Source of the DNA: Rahnella ecdela
GTDB lineage: Bacteria > Pseudomonadota > Gammaproteobacteria > Enterobacterales > Enterobacteriaceae
Reading direction: 5' to 3'
DNA: 64,000 bases
NCBI RefSeq assembly: GCF_019049625.1
Contig: NZ_JAFMOY010000110.1
Coordinates: forward strand, 1 to 64,000
Of this stretch, positions 25,759 through 35,760 are shown one piece after another (within the stretch, counting starts at the first letter, position 1; each line of letters opens with the position of its first letter). The notes below the pieces were generated by a model. That model saw nothing but the letters and a program-made list of their open reading frames with translations. It ran no database searches and was not told the DNA's origin. Position numbers and translations under genes: made by a program.

Positions 25759-26532
25759 TTACGCTTTGGCGTTCCCTTCATAGTTTTGTTGACTGAGCCG
25801 ATGTTCCTTTTGGAACTCTCTCAGCAACACCTCTTGCTCGTCAGTCAGAGCTAGGTTTTCCAGAAGTTCAGGTCTTCTAAGCCAGGTTCGACCCAGCGAC
25901 TGTTTCAGGCGCCAGCGACGTATATCAGCGTGGTTTCCCGACAGTAAAACTGGCGGTACCTCCATGCCTTCCAACACTTCAGGGCGGGTATAGTGGGGGC
26001 AATCCAACAATCCGTCAGCGAAAGAATCTTCTTCTGCTGAAGCCTGACGACCCAGAACACCCGGTATAAAGCGGGATACTGAATCAATCAGAGTCATTGC
26101 TGGTAACTCTCCACCGCTGAGAACATAATCGCCAATTGACCATTCTTCATCAATTTCGGTTTTGATTATGCGCTCATCAATCCCTTCATAACGGCCACAA
26201 ACCAGAATAACTTTCTGATGAGCCGCCAGTTCGCAAACACCGGTTTGATCCAATTTGCGACCCTGAGGTGAAAGATAAATCACTTTCACACCTTCGCCTG
26301 CCGCTGCTTTTGCTGCATGAATCGCTTCCCGTAAAGGTTGCACCATCATCAGCATTCCGGGACCACCGCCGTAAGGGCGCTCATCCACGGTACGATGTCG
26401 ATCGTATGCGAAGTCACGAGGACTCCAGCAATTTACGCTCAACAGGCCATTCTTAACTGCCCGGCCAGTTACCCCGTAATCCGTAATTGCGCGGAACATT
26501 TCAGGAAACAGGCTAATTATACCAATCCACAT
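25759..26532 (-). CDS. trmD: tRNA (guanine-37-N1)-methyltransferase TrmD
   Basis: Methylates G37 next to the anticodon to prevent +1 frameshifting, using SAM. The 257-residue SPOUT enzyme shows the trefoil-knot segments [24 protein letters not shown] and [15 protein letters not shown]. Between rimM and rplS, 48 bases upstream of the latter. Confidence 0.98.
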   Translation of the reverse strand: MWIGIISLFPEMFRAITDYGVTGRAVKNGLLSVNCWSPRDFAYDRHRTVDERPYGGGPGMLMMVQPLREAIHAAKAAAGEGVKVIYLSPQGRKLDQTGVCELAAHQKVILVCGRYEGIDERIIKTEIDEEWSIGDYVLSGGELPAMTLIDSVSRFIPGVLGRQASAEEDSFADGLLDCPHYTRPEVLEGMEVPPVLLSGNHADIRRWRLKQSLGRTWLRRPELLENLALTDEQEVLLREFQKEHRLSQQNYEGNAKA

Positions 26533-26599
26533 AGCCTACCCCTTCCAAATGTTTGACCGCTCAACCAGACCTTGTTTACGTGAATAAACACTACGGAGG

Positions 26600-27148
26600 T
26601 CAAAAACCAGGATCCCAATCTACTTCAACAGTGCGAGTAGCGAGATCGACTTTCTTGATAACCTGCCCATCGAGGAACGGAATCAACCGCTCCTTGAGTC
26701 CGAAGGCATCTTTCAGGTTGGCTTTAACTACCATCACATCGTTAGAACCGGTTTCCATCATGTCGATGATTTTGCCCAGTTCGTAACCGGAAGTTGTCAC
26801 TACCTGGCAACCAAAAAGGTCTTTCCAGTAATAGTCACCGTCTTCCAGTGGAGGCAGTTGCTTTGAATCGACGACAATCTCGCAATTGGTCAGAAGATTC
26901 GCTGCATCCCGATCATCAACGCCTTTGACTTTGATAATCAGGTCCTGAGTGTGGCGTTTCCAGCCTTCCAGCTCGACAACTTGCCACTTACCGGCACGCT
27001 GGATAAACCAGGGCTGGTAATCGAAGATGCTTTCAGCGTCTTCGGTGGATGAAAACACTCTGAGCCAACCACGAATGCCGTATGTTGAACCCATTTTGCC
27101 GAGTACTAACGGCTCAGCGGGTACCACTGGATTGGATTGCTTGCTCAT
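26600..27148 (-). CDS. rimM: 16S rRNA processing factor RimM
   Basis: Assembly factor for the 30S head that binds S19. 182 residues: N-terminal RimM domain ([20 protein letters not shown]) and C-terminal PRC barrel ([19 protein letters not shown]). MSKQSNP is chosen as start, three codons inside the longest frame, to match the E. coli N-terminus and length. Confidence 0.97.
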   Translation of the reverse strand: MSKQSNPVVPAEPLVLGKMGSTYGIRGWLRVFSSTEDAESIFDYQPWFIQRAGKWQVVELEGWKRHTQDLIIKVKGVDDRDAANLLTNCEIVVDSKQLPPLEDGDYYWKDLFGCQVVTTSGYELGKIIDMMETGSNDVMVVKANLKDAFGLKERLIPFLDGQVIKKVDLATRTVEVDWDPGF

Positions 27149-27166
27149 TGCCACCACCGCGACAGA

Positions 27167-27415
27167 TTAAGCTGCTTTCTTAGCGTCTTTGATCAGCGCA
27201 GAAACGCGATCAGAAACGGTTGCACCCAGATCTACCCAATGGGCAACACGATCCAGGTCCAGACGCAGAGCTTCAGCCTGGCCAGAAGCCAATGGGTTGA
27301 AGAAACCTACGCGTTCGATGAAACGACCGTCACGAGCGTTGCGGCTGTCGGTCACTACTACTTGATAAAACGGACGCTTTTTTGCGCCGCCACGTGCTAA
27401 ACGAATTGTTACCAT
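27167..27415 (-). CDS. rpsP: Ribosomal protein S16
   Basis: 82-residue 30S protein, [20 protein letters not shown] being the family start. The 29 codons upstream in frame run through a hairpin and are rejected. First gene of the rpsP-rimM-trmD-rplS operon. Confidence 0.98.
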   Translation of the reverse strand: MVTIRLARGGAKKRPFYQVVVTDSRNARDGRFIERVGFFNPLASGQAEALRLDLDRVAHWVDLGATVSDRVSALIKDAKKAA

Positions 27416-27439
27416 AACATCCTCTTTAGTTAATAAAAC

Positions 27440-27471
27440 AACCAGACCCCATCGGGGAACGGGGTCTGGTT
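27440..27471 (-). terminator. Hairpin between ffh and rpsP
   Basis: Eleven-bp stem AACCAGACCCC/GGGGTCTGGTT with 10-base loop; the minus strand continues GTTTTATT, a modest T tail. It would end ffh transcripts and lies just upstream of rpsP. Confidence 0.7.
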
Positions 27472-27593
27472 GCAATATAAAAAGCCCGAAAATTTTACTC
27501 ATTTTGGCGCAAAAAGCAATCTAAAGCGTAGATAGCTTAGCCCGCAATTTGCATGAGCCGCCTATGTGGCTGATATATAGACAGTGATGTCGA

Positions 27594-28955
27594 TTAACGG
27601 CCTGGGAAACCTGGTGGCATCATACCCTTCATGCCACGCATCATTTTCGCCATGCCGCCATTCTTCATTTTCTTCATCATGCGCTGCATATCGTCGAACT
27701 GCTTCAGTAAGCGGTTGACGTCCTGCACCTGCATGCCGGAACCCACCGCAATGCGGCGTTTACGGGAACCTTTAATAATTTCTGGCTTGGCACGCTCTTT
27801 GTGCGTCATCGAGTTGATGATCGCCTCCATACGCACCAGCACTTTGTCATCCATCTGGGATTTGACGTTATCCGGCAACTGACCGACACCCGGCAATTTG
27901 CTCATCATACTCGCCATACCGCCCATATTACGCATTTGCTTGAGCTGCTCGAGGAAATCGGTCAGGTCAAAGCCGTCGCCCTTCTTGAGTTTGCTGGCCA
28001 GCTTTTCGGCCTGCGCACGGTCAACTTTGCTCTCAATATCTTCGATAAGAGAGAGAACGTCGCCCATACCCAGAATACGCGAAGCGATACGATCCGGATG
28101 GAACGGCTCCAGAGCATCGGTTTTTTCACCCATCCCAAGGAATTTAATCGGTTTACCGGTGATGTGACGAATCGACAGCGCAGCACCGCCACGGGCGTCA
28201 CCGTCGACTTTTGTCAGGATAACACCGGTCAACGGCAGCGCTTCGTTAAACGCTTTCGCGGTATTTGCGGCATCCTGGCCGGTCATGGCATCGACCACAA
28301 ACAGGGTTTCAACCGGATTAATCGCGGCATGAACCTGTTTGATTTCGTCCATCATCGCTTCGTCGACGTGTAAACGGCCGGCGGTATCGACAATCAGAAC
28401 GTCGTAGAATTTCAGTTTGGCCTGTTGCAGGGCGCGGGTAACGATATCAACCGGCTTCTCCTGCGCGTCAGACGCGAAGAAATCCACTTCAACTTGCTGC
28501 GCCAGGGTTTCCAGCTGTTTGATCGCCGCAGGGCGATAAACGTCGGCAGAGACCACCAGCACTTTTTTCTTTTTCTTCTCTTTCAGGAATTTCGCCAGTT
28601 TACCGACGCTGGTGGTTTTACCGGCACCTTGTAAACCCGCCATCAGAACAACAGCCGGAGGCTGCGCCGCTAAGTTAAGCTCGGTGTTAGCCTCGCCCAT
28701 CGCGGTTTCCAGTTCTTTCTGGACAATTTTGACGAATTCCTGACCCGGTGTAAGGCTCTTATTGACCTCAACGCCAACAGCGCTCTCTTTCACCCGGTTG
28801 ATGAAGTCGCGAACGACCGGCAGCGCAACGTCCGCTTCCAGTAACGCCATACGCACTTCACGTAATGTTTCTTTAATGTTTTCTTCGGTCAGCCGCCCGC
28901 GGCCGCTGATATTGCGCAGTGTGCGCGACAATCGATCGCTTAAATTCTCAAACAT
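27594..28955 (-). CDS. ffh: Signal recognition particle protein Ffh
   Basis: GTPase that binds signal sequences and 4.5S RNA and delivers inner-membrane proteins to FtsY. 453 residues: N helical bundle, G domain with GLQGAGKTT (about 104-112), DTAGR and TKVDGDARGGA, then the methionine-rich M domain (about 330-453, ending KMMRGMKGMMPPGFPGR). Same length as E. coli Ffh. Divergent from ypjD. Confidence 0.99.
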   Translation of the reverse strand: MFENLSDRLSRTLRNISGRGRLTEENIKETLREVRMALLEADVALPVVRDFINRVKESAVGVEVNKSLTPGQEFVKIVQKELETAMGEANTELNLAAQPPAVVLMAGLQGAGKTTSVGKLAKFLKEKKKKKVLVVSADVYRPAAIKQLETLAQQVEVDFFASDAQEKPVDIVTRALQQAKLKFYDVLIVDTAGRLHVDEAMMDEIKQVHAAINPVETLFVVDAMTGQDAANTAKAFNEALPLTGVILTKVDGDARGGAALSIRHITGKPIKFLGMGEKTDALEPFHPDRIASRILGMGDVLSLIEDIESKVDRAQAEKLASKLKKGDGFDLTDFLEQLKQMRNMGGMASMMSKLPGVGQLPDNVKSQMDDKVLVRMEAIINSMTHKERAKPEIIKGSRKRRIAVGSGMQVQDVNRLLKQFDDMQRMMKKMKNGGMAKMMRGMKGMMPPGFPGR

Positions 28956-29119
28956 CGTCTCTTGCTCAACGTTATGACAGGCCGCTTTCGCGACGTAATT
29001 GCGGGATTATAACACGAAGCGCGGACGATCTCTGCTTTGGCATCTCAGATAGGTTGGAGCGTGACGCGGGTAACGTTATACTGCGGTTCTCATTCACTTT
29101 TCGATGCTACTGAAACGCT

Positions 29120-29911
29120 ATGTCAGTTTTTGCTCTCGTCGCCATGTTGGCCTATCTGCTCAGCCTTGCACTGATCATTCCGAGCATCATCCGGAAGAAC
29201 AGCGCATACCGGCGTTTAGCACTGATTTCTGTGGTGGTGGCGCTTGTCTGCCACGCTGTGGCATTACAGCAACGCATATTCGATGTCAGCACCGGCCAGA
29301 ACCTCAGTCTGGTGAACATCGGCTCAGTAGTCAGTTTAATCATCGGTACGGTGATGACCATTGTGGCATCACGCAACCGCGGCTGGTTTGTATTGCCGAT
29401 TGTTTACAGCTTCTCGCTGATCAATCTGGCATTCGTCACTTTCCTTCCGGGCGAATTCATCACGCATCTGGAAGAAAGCAAAGGCCTGCTGGTACACATC
29501 GGCCTGGCGTTATTCTCTTATGCTACGCTGATGATCGCGGCCCTTTACGCGTTGCAGCTGGCGTGGCTGGATTATCAGCTCAAGAATAAGCGCCTGACGT
29601 TTACAGCAGACATGCCGCCGCTGATGAGCATCGAACGTAAATTGTTTCACATCACCCAGATTGGCGTCATTTTACTGACACTGACGCTGTGTACCGGGTT
29701 GTTGTATCTGAACAACCTGTTCAGCCCGGAGAATATCGACAAGGCCGTCTTATCGATACTGGCATGGTTCGTTTATATCGTCCTGTTATGGGGCCATTAT
29801 CACGAAGGCTGGCGTGGTCGCCGCGTGGTATGGTTCAGCATGGCGGGCGCCATCCTGCTTACTCTTGCCTATTTTGGCAGCCGCCTGATCCAGCAAATCA
29901 TGGTTCATTAA
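29120..29911 (+). CDS. ypjD: Inner membrane protein YpjD (CcsA/CcmC-like family)
   Basis: A 263-residue integral membrane protein with about eight hydrophobic segments, assigned to the cytochrome-c-assembly (CcsA) fold but without an established haem role. It lies directly upstream of corB, as in E. coli and Salmonella, and may be co-transcribed (16-base gap). Start MSVFALVAMLAYLLSLAL matches the family. Confidence 0.93.
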   Translation: MSVFALVAMLAYLLSLALIIPSIIRKNSAYRRLALISVVVALVCHAVALQQRIFDVSTGQNLSLVNIGSVVSLIIGTVMTIVASRNRGWFVLPIVYSFSLINLAFVTFLPGEFITHLEESKGLLVHIGLALFSYATLMIAALYALQLAWLDYQLKNKRLTFTADMPPLMSIERKLFHITQIGVILLTLTLCTGLLYLNNLFSPENIDKAVLSILAWFVYIVLLWGHYHEGWRGRRVVWFSMAGAILLTLAYFGSRLIQQIMVH

Positions 29912-29927
29912 TTAAAAGGAATACCCG

Positions 29928-31217
29928 TTGGAGCACGTCTCGACAACAACCCTGATCATCACATTGATCATCATGGTGGTGGTTTCGGCTTATTTTTCAG
30001 CCTCCGAAACCGGTATGATGACACTCAATCGTTACCGGTTACGTCACCTGGCCAAGCAGGGTAACCGCGCGGCGCGCCGCGTCGAAAAGCTGTTAAAACG
30101 CCCAGATCAACTGATCAGCCTCGTGCTTATCGGCAACAACCTGGTCAACATTCTTGCTTCCGCTCTGGCAACAATTGTGGGCATACGTCTGTACGGTGAT
30201 GCAGGTGTGGCGATTGCCACCGGTGTGCTGACGTTTGTCGTCCTGCTGTTCGCTGAAGTGCTGCCAAAAACATTTGCCGCACTGAATCCTGAACGCATCG
30301 CATTCCCGAGCAGTATTTTGCTGCGCCCGCTGCAAAAAATCATGATGCCACTGGTGTGGATCCTCAACAGCCTCTCCCGCCTGTTGATGAGGATGTTCGG
30401 TATCCAGACCACAACCGGCCTCAGCGACGCGGTGAGTAAAGAAGAGCTGCGTACCATCGTTAACGAGTCGCGCTCGAACATCTCCCGTCGTAATCAGGAC
30501 ATGCTGCTTTCCGTGCTGGATCTGGAAAAAGTCACGGTGGATGACATCATGGTGCCGCGCAATGAAATCGTCGGTATCGATATCAACGACGACTGGAAAT
30601 CCATCATCCGCCAACTGACGCACTCACCTCATGGCCGCATCGTGCTTTATCGTGATTCGCTCGATGATTCGATTGGTATGCTGCGCCTGCGTGAAGCCTA
30701 CCGCCTGATGACCGAGAAAAAAGAGTTCACCAAAGAAAATCTGCTGCGCGCCGCCGATGAGATTTACTACATTCCTGAAGGCACTCCGCTGAACATTCAG
30801 CTGGTAAAATTCCAGCGGAATAAAAAGAAAGTGGGCATTGTGGTGGACGAATACGGTGATATTCAGGGGCTGGTGACGGTCGAAGATATCCTTGAAGAGA
30901 TCGTCGGCGATTTCACAACGTCTATGTCACCCACGCTTGCCGAAGAAGTCACGCCGCAAAGCGACGGTTCTGTCCTGATTGAAGGCAGCGCAAACGTGCG
31001 CGAGCTGAATAAAGCGTTTAACTGGCATCTGCCGGAAGACGGTCCCCGCACCATTAACGGTATGCTGCTGGAAGTGCTGGAAGAAATTCCCAATATCGGC
31101 ACCAGTTTGCGCATTGAAGACTACGAAGTTGAGGTTCTGGATGTGCAAGACAATATGATCAAGCAGGTGCAGGTTCGTCCGTTACAGCCTTTGAAAAACA
31201 CCGTGAATCAGCACTAA
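29928..31217 (+). CDS. corB: CNNM-type magnesium/cobalt transport protein CorB
   Basis: A 429-residue protein (YfjD) of the CNNM/CorB family associated with Mg2+ efflux. It has a DUF21 membrane domain (about 1-190; SETGMMTLNRYRLRHLAKQG), a CBS-domain pair (about 205-330) and a C-terminal CorC_HlyC domain (about 345-425). The start is a TTG (29928) behind AAAAGGA, giving MEHVSTTTL as in E. coli. Confidence 0.95.
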   Translation: MEHVSTTTLIITLIIMVVVSAYFSASETGMMTLNRYRLRHLAKQGNRAARRVEKLLKRPDQLISLVLIGNNLVNILASALATIVGIRLYGDAGVAIATGVLTFVVLLFAEVLPKTFAALNPERIAFPSSILLRPLQKIMMPLVWILNSLSRLLMRMFGIQTTTGLSDAVSKEELRTIVNESRSNISRRNQDMLLSVLDLEKVTVDDIMVPRNEIVGIDINDDWKSIIRQLTHSPHGRIVLYRDSLDDSIGMLRLREAYRLMTEKKEFTKENLLRAADEIYYIPEGTPLNIQLVKFQRNKKKVGIVVDEYGDIQGLVTVEDILEEIVGDFTTSMSPTLAEEVTPQSDGSVLIEGSANVRELNKAFNWHLPEDGPRTINGMLLEVLEEIPNIGTSLRIEDYEVEVLDVQDNMIKQVQVRPLQPLKNTVNQH

Positions 31218-31243
31218 CCCTCTGAATCTCAGGCATAAAAAAA

Positions 31244-31266
31244 GACGCGAAGTTCGCGTCTTTTTT
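31244..31266. terminator. Bidirectional terminator between corB and luxS
   Basis: Seven-bp stem GACGCGA/TCGCGTC with A run on the left and T run on the right, between convergent genes. Confidence 0.9.
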
Positions 31267-31286
31267 GTCTTCCGCACACATCAAAA

Positions 31287-31802
31287 CTAGATGTGCAGTT
31301 CGGACAGTTTTTCTTTTGGCAGGGCCAGTTCGTCGTTATGGTTCACCACAACGTCGTGGTCGAGAATGTGCTGCGCGATTTCCTGCGCTTCTTTCAGGGA
31401 ATGCATCTCGAAAGTACCACACTGGTATTCATTCAGCTCAGGGATCTGACGCTGCTCTTTTACCTTCAGAACATCTGCCATCGCCGCTTTCCAGGCATCT
31501 GCCACGCGTTGCTCTTCCGGCACACCGATCAGGCTCATATAGAAACCTGTGCGGCAACCCATCGGAGAAATATCGATGATCTCAACACCGCTACCGTTCA
31601 GATGGTTACGCATGAACCCTGCAAACAGGTGCTCAAGAGTATGAATACCACGCTCAGGCATCACTTCAATGTTCGGGCGGCAGAAGCGCAGATCGAACAC
31701 AGTAATGGTGTCCCCGTGTGGGGTATGCATGGTTTTTGCGACGCGAACAGCAGGTGCTGCCATACGGGTATGGTCTACGGTAAAGCTATCCAACAGTGGC
31801 AT
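31287..31802 (-). CDS. luxS: S-ribosylhomocysteine lyase (AI-2 synthase) LuxS
   Basis: Cleaves S-ribosylhomocysteine to homocysteine and the AI-2 precursor DPD in the activated methyl cycle. 171 residues as in E. coli; metal ligands are visible in [10 protein letters not shown] (two His) and the Cys of the [16 protein letters not shown] regions. Neighbour of micA and gshA, the conserved enterobacterial order. Confidence 0.98.
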   Translation of the reverse strand: MPLLDSFTVDHTRMAAPAVRVAKTMHTPHGDTITVFDLRFCRPNIEVMPERGIHTLEHLFAGFMRNHLNGSGVEIIDISPMGCRTGFYMSLIGVPEEQRVADAWKAAMADVLKVKEQRQIPELNEYQCGTFEMHSLKEAQEIAQHILDHDVVVNHNDELALPKEKLSELHI

Positions 31803-31845
31803 ATCGTCACCTCTCCTAAATAAATTAATTTTTTTTACGAACTCA

Positions 31846-31875
31846 GGAAACCTTTTCCCAGCATGCGGGTCTTAA
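31846..31875 (+). promoter_or_regulatory. Probable sigma-E promoter of micA
   Basis: GGAAACCTT (31846-31854) and TCTTA (31871-31875) resemble the sigma-E -35 GGAACTT and -10 TCTGA, and lie seven bases before the MicA 5' end. Confidence 0.65.
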
Positions 31876-31881
31876 TTAGTG

Positions 31882-31955
31882 AAAGACGCGCATTTGTTAT
31901 CATCATCCCTGTAAACAGAGATGTTTATTTGGCCACATTGATTGTGGCCTTTTTC
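31882..31955 (+). ncRNA. micA: MicA small RNA
   Basis: Plus-strand RNA gene between luxS and gshA, the conserved location of MicA. The 5' part GAAAGACGCGCATTTGTTAT and the following CATCATCCCTG are the same as in E. coli MicA as I recall it, including the segment that pairs with ompA mRNA. The 3' end is a terminator hairpin GGCCACA/TGTGGCC (31931-31949) plus T tail. MicA is an Hfq-dependent, sigma-E-induced repressor of outer-membrane protein mRNAs. The middle stem differs in sequence from E. coli but keeps complementarity. Confidence 0.95.
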
Positions 31956-31976
31956 TTTTCTACTCAACGCTACTTT

Positions 31977-33548
31977 CTATTCAACGCTACTGCCTGCATT
32001 CGCAGCCAGGTATTCTTCAAAGCTTAGCTTATCCGCCGCTTCCAGTGCGCGCTGACGCTGCCATGAACCGTCCTGCTCAGCCATTAACGCGCTGGCATCT
32101 AATACTTCCAGTGGCTCACTGACCAGCATCTGACGATACTTCTCTGCCAGTTCCAGCCCAAGATTACCGACGCCCTGCTGTTTCAGGTCTTTGAGGATAC
32201 GCGCCGAGTAAGTCAGCTCAGGATCATCAAACGCCGCAACCAGTTCTTTGCAGACATCCTGATAAAGGTTATCGCCGTTCTGGTTATCCATAACCTGAGC
32301 CACACGGTTCAAATCAGCAAACAACGCATTACCCACTTTGGCTAATGGCTGACGTTCATCGTTACACCCCATGCCGATCGTCTGGCCCGGTTTGCGCCCT
32401 TCAAGGATCACCCGGTTCCAGTTCTTACGCGTACAGAGCAGCTCATCACTGTTCATTTCCGGCGCGTCGGCTAAAGCACACCATACCAAAAACAGATCCA
32501 GGAAACGCGCCTGGGTAGCATCAATACCTACTGGGGAGAACGGATTGACGTCCAGCGAACGGACCTCAATATATTCGATCCCGCTGCGCATCAGCGCATC
32601 AGAAGGTGTTTCACCCGCTTTGGTGACGCGCTTAGGGCGAATTGGCGCATAAAGTTCGTTCTCAATCTGTAACACATTGGTGTTCAGTTGCAGATATTTC
32701 CCGTCCTTCTGCACACCCATTTCCGCATATTCAGCAGACGGTGTGCGGATCGCTTTCTTCACGCCCTGAACATACGTGGTCAGGTCATTAAAGGTAATGC
32801 CCAGATTGCTTTGTGATTTATTGGTGTAACCCAAATCACTCAGACGCAGTGATGTCGCATACGGCAGATAGCACAATCCCGCTTCGGTATATTCAAACGG
32901 CAAATCTGTTTCACGCCCTTTCAGGAATGAAGAACAAATTGCAGGAGAGGCACCGAACAGATAAGGGATCACCCAACCAAAACGGTAATAGTTGCGGATG
33001 AGTTTGAAATAACCCGCAGATATCGCCTCTTTGCCGCTTTCAACATCGGTCACGCCCAGCTTTTCCTGCCAGAACGTCAGCGGCAGTGAGAAGTTGTAGT
33101 GGATGCCGGAAATGACCTGCATCAGTGCGCCATAACGGTTTTTAAGACCTTCACGATAAAGCGTTTTGAAGCGCCCTGCGTTGGAGGAACCGTACTGCGC
33201 CAGCTCGATATCCTGTCCAGATTCGATAAAGCACGGCATGCTGAATGGCCACATCCGCTCGTCACCGAGTTCACGGGCCACGTGACGATGAATATCACGC
33301 AGGAACGCCATCAGATGCTCAATATTGTCATCGACGGGCGTAATGAATTCTAATAAGGCTTCAGCAAAATCGGTGGTTATCCAGTGATGCGTTAGTGCCG
33401 CACCTAAAGATTCCGGGTGGCCGGTTGTCGCTAATGAGCCATCGGGATTGACCCGCAGCGTTTCACGCTCAATACCGCGACGAATACCTTTTAATGCCTG
33501 AGGGTGGGCTTCCAGCCAGGAAAGCGCCTGAGATACATCCGGGATCAA
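31977..33548 (-). CDS. gshA: Glutamate-cysteine ligase GshA
   Basis: First and rate-limiting enzyme of glutathione synthesis (ATP + Glu + Cys). 523 residues, E. coli type (518). The start is assigned to a TTG at 33548 behind GGGAGGT, giving (M)[21 protein letters not shown]. coli gshA also uses TTG. The 28 further upstream codons are not conserved. Family motifs [28 protein letters not shown] and [18 protein letters not shown] are present. Confidence 0.96.
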   Translation of the reverse strand: MIPDVSQALSWLEAHPQALKGIRRGIERETLRVNPDGSLATTGHPESLGAALTHHWITTDFAEALLEFITPVDDNIEHLMAFLRDIHRHVARELGDERMWPFSMPCFIESGQDIELAQYGSSNAGRFKTLYREGLKNRYGALMQVISGIHYNFSLPLTFWQEKLGVTDVESGKEAISAGYFKLIRNYYRFGWVIPYLFGASPAICSSFLKGRETDLPFEYTEAGLCYLPYATSLRLSDLGYTNKSQSNLGITFNDLTTYVQGVKKAIRTPSAEYAEMGVQKDGKYLQLNTNVLQIENELYAPIRPKRVTKAGETPSDALMRSGIEYIEVRSLDVNPFSPVGIDATQARFLDLFLVWCALADAPEMNSDELLCTRKNWNRVILEGRKPGQTIGMGCNDERQPLAKVGNALFADLNRVAQVMDNQNGDNLYQDVCKELVAAFDDPELTYSARILKDLKQQGVGNLGLELAEKYRQMLVSEPLEVLDASALMAEQDGSWQRQRALEAADKLSFEEYLAANAGSSVE

Positions 33549-33633
33549 ATTGACCTCCCGCTCGGTGAAACCATTAATTTGCAAGCATACTGAGTCTGCA
33601 TAGATGTGACCATAATTGATAGCTGATGCCAAT

Positions 33634-34062
33634 CTAACCGAACCATGAGAGCCCCTCCAGCGTCACAATCGTCAAAAGGATGTAACGCACCGCTTTTCCA
33701 ATACACATGAAAAAGACCACAGGCCCCCACGGCATTCGCAGCCAACCTGCTAACACGCATAACACATCGCCTATCACCGGTAACCAGCTCAGCAATAAAG
33801 CCGCCGGTCCAAAGCGCTTCAACCAACCCTGTGCAACGTGAAGTCCACGCTGAGGTTTAAGCTGTGGCAGAAAGCGTCCGATAATGACGTTGGTTATGCC
33901 ACCTAAGGTATTGCCAACAGTTGCAGACAAAACCAGTGCCGCTGGCATTGCGCTGCCAGCTGACAATAAAGCGACTAATAAAACTTCTGAATTACCAGGC
34001 AAAAGCGTGGCACTTAAAAAACTGCTGCCGAATAAAGAAGCCAGCGCCACGGCGCCGCTCAC
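33634..34062 (-). CDS. yqaA: YqaA family inner membrane protein (DedA/SNARE-associated)
   Basis: A 142-residue membrane protein with about four hydrophobic segments, containing [32 protein letters not shown] and [20 protein letters not shown]. It is a small member of the DedA/VTT-like family, possibly a lipid or metabolite transporter; the function is not established. Its start overlaps the yqaB stop by four bases, and gshA follows. Confidence 0.92.
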   Translation of the reverse strand: MSGAVALASLFGSSFLSATLLPGNSEVLLVALLSAGSAMPAALVLSATVGNTLGGITNVIIGRFLPQLKPQRGLHVAQGWLKRFGPAALLLSWLPVIGDVLCVLAGWLRMPWGPVVFFMCIGKAVRYILLTIVTLEGLSWFG

Positions 34063-34625
34063 AACGTGCGCACGTCCACAAAATCCATATTGGCGCGTTT
34101 CGCAGCCTCAATACCGAAATCTGCATCTTCAAAGACAACGCATTTTTCAGGAGGTACGCCGATTAACTCAGCGCAACGCAAAAAAGTGTCTGGCGCAGGT
34201 TTGTGGTTCTGAACGTCATTAGCGCCCACAATCGCATCGAAGCAATCACGCAGGCCCAAATGCCGTAACAGTGCATCCGCCATCCAGTGCTCACTGCCCG
34301 TCCCCACTGCCATTGGCCGGCGGCCACGATAAGCCTTCACCACATCAATCAGCGGCAACGGACGTACGGTATCGAGTAACATTTCCTGCACCGCCGCCGT
34401 CTTCTCAGCCGCCAGAAGATGGGGATCCATCTCGACGTTATTACTGTCGATGATAAACCTGGCGATGCGCCAGGTCGGAGAACCGTTCAGAGCAACCATG
34501 GATTCGAAATCATACTGCATGCTGTATTTAGTCAATACCTGATGCCATGCCTGACGGTGCGTCGGTTCGGTATCTAATATGGTGCCATCCATATCAAATA
34601 TTAGCCCTTCGTAACGATCGTACAT
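34059..34625 (-). CDS. yqaB: Sugar phosphatase YqaB (HAD family)
   Basis: A 188-residue HAD phosphatase; the E. coli enzyme dephosphorylates fructose-1-phosphate and 6-phosphogluconate. Motif I is FDMDGTILDTEP, motif II GTGSEHW, and motif III/IV includes KPAPDTFLRC and VFEDADFGIEAA. MYDRYEGLIFD is chosen as start (GGAG upstream, E. coli length) over an in-frame ATG six codons earlier. Confidence 0.95.
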   Translation of the reverse strand: MYDRYEGLIFDMDGTILDTEPTHRQAWHQVLTKYSMQYDFESMVALNGSPTWRIARFIIDSNNVEMDPHLLAAEKTAAVQEMLLDTVRPLPLIDVVKAYRGRRPMAVGTGSEHWMADALLRHLGLRDCFDAIVGANDVQNHKPAPDTFLRCAELIGVPPEKCVVFEDADFGIEAAKRANMDFVDVRTL

Positions 34626-34779
34626 CGAAAGCTCCATGATCACGAAAAAACAGGAAAACTACTTTATCGCAAAGTCTTTCGAAAGTCGCATTTTGTCCGC
34701 ACCTACAGCACATCCGAACACGCGGGAAAGATCAGGGAAATGAAAAGGAAGAGATAAAATCAGGAGGTAAAATGCAGAA

Positions 34780-34805
34780 AGCAAAAAACCCGCCGAAGCG
34801 GGTTT
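34780..34805 (-). terminator. tRNA operon terminator
   Basis: Stem AAACCCGC/GCGGGTTT with CGAA loop (34786-34805) and a T run on the minus strand, downstream of the last tRNA-Arg. Confidence 0.88.
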
Positions 34806-34816
34806 ATCTAATAGGC

Positions 34817-34832
34817 TGCACCCAGAAAGATT
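34817..34832 (-). pseudogene. 3' remnant of a further tRNA-Arg
   Basis: Sixteen bases (TGCACCCAGAAAGATT on the plus strand) match the acceptor and T-arm end of the three intact tRNA-Arg genes at 15 positions; the rest is gone. It sits between the last intact copy and the terminator, where E. coli has a fourth tRNA-Arg (argQ). The gap around it (34626-34946) otherwise holds the yqaB upstream region, the terminator and a small GTTGC/GCAAC hairpin. Confidence 0.6.
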
Positions 34833-34946
34833 ATTCGGCAGAGCCTCGCCCTGCGGGCCGTTGCTAAAGCAACATTATCTTCCTTCGTGCTACCTTCATG
34901 CCGGAGGACTCTATATGAAAGCCGTCGCTGCAACATGTTTGGAATA

Positions 34947-35023
34947 TGGTGCACCCAGGAAGATTCGAACTTCCGACCGCTCGGTTCGTAGCCGAGTACT
35001 CTATCCAGCTGAGCTATGGGTGC
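34947..35023 (-). tRNA. tRNA-Arg (ACG), copy 3
   Basis: 77-base cloverleaf with encoded CCA. Anticodon ACG (34987-34989) in the loop CTACGAA; the acceptor stem GCACCCA pairs with TGGGTGC. Reads CGU/CGC/CGA after inosine modification. Identical to the two copies upstream in the operon. Confidence 0.97.
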
Positions 35024-35070
35024 ATTGGGGTCGTGCTGAGTTTTTTTTTGGAAAATACTAAGAGAAAGAA

Positions 35071-35147
35071 TGGTGCACCCAGGAAGATTCGAACTTCCGA
35101 CCGCTCGGTTCGTAGCCGAGTACTCTATCCAGCTGAGCTATGGGTGC
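35071..35147 (-). tRNA. tRNA-Arg (ACG), copy 2
   Basis: Identical 77-base copy with encoded CCA, 47 bases upstream of copy 3 in the same minus-strand operon. Confidence 0.97.
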
Positions 35148-35257
35148 ATTTTGATTCTTACTGCAGATTTACCTGACCATTTTTCCGTACTACGTCGGCT
35201 TTTGCCTTTGCCCGTCACGCTCATTTGATTGCAAATCAACATACGTTCAGAAAAGTA

Positions 35258-35334
35258 TGGTGCACCCAGGAAGATTCGAACTTCCGACCGCTCGGTTCGT
35301 AGCCGAGTACTCTATCCAGCTGAGCTATGGGTGC
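35258..35334 (-). tRNA. tRNA-Arg (ACG), copy 1
   Basis: Identical 77-base copy with encoded CCA, directly after tRNA-Ser in the operon. Confidence 0.97.
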
Positions 35335-35342
35335 ATTTTAAA

Positions 35343-35435
35343 TGGCGGTGAGGCGGGGATTCGAACCCCGGATGCAGCTTTTGACCGCATACTCCCTTAG
35401 CAGGGGAGCGCCTTCAGCCTCTCGGCCACCTCACC
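35343..35435 (-). tRNA. serV: tRNA-Ser (GCU)
   Basis: 93-base tRNA with encoded CCA, long variable arm and anticodon GCU (plus-strand AGC at 35399-35401). First gene of the Ser-Arg-Arg-Arg operon, the same order as E. coli serV-argV-argY-argZ. Confidence 0.97.
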
Positions 35436-35497
35436 ATACGCCTCTTGCGAGTGTACTGACTAACTTTGTTTAAGCTCATCGGCACTGCGTGGCGCAC

Positions 35498-35525
35498 ATA
35501 TTACTTTCTGGCCCTTATAAGTCAA
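35498..35525 (-). promoter_or_regulatory. tRNA operon promoter
   Basis: On the minus strand TTGACT (35520-35525), a 16-base spacer and TAATAT (35498-35503), then a GC-rich discriminator GTGCGCCAC as in stringently controlled stable-RNA promoters. It lies about 60 bases before tRNA-Ser. The remaining gap to csrA (35526-35760) is A-rich and shows no gene; csrA's own terminator is not obvious. Confidence 0.75.
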
Positions 35526-35760
35526 ACCCTTTTTTCCTAACAATCACCCGTTTGGACATTTCACGCGCAACATGAGCAGTTTGAAGACAAAAACAGAGGC
35601 CGACTGCACAAAAAACGTCTTCATTTTTAGCAAATGACAAATCGGGAGCGTTCGACAGAAGGAAATCAAAAACGAAAAACACAGGAAAATAAGGGAGGGA
35701 AAATCGATAACGCGCAGAAAAGAGGATCAGCGCCTCGCCATCAGCGAGACGCCTCGTAAA

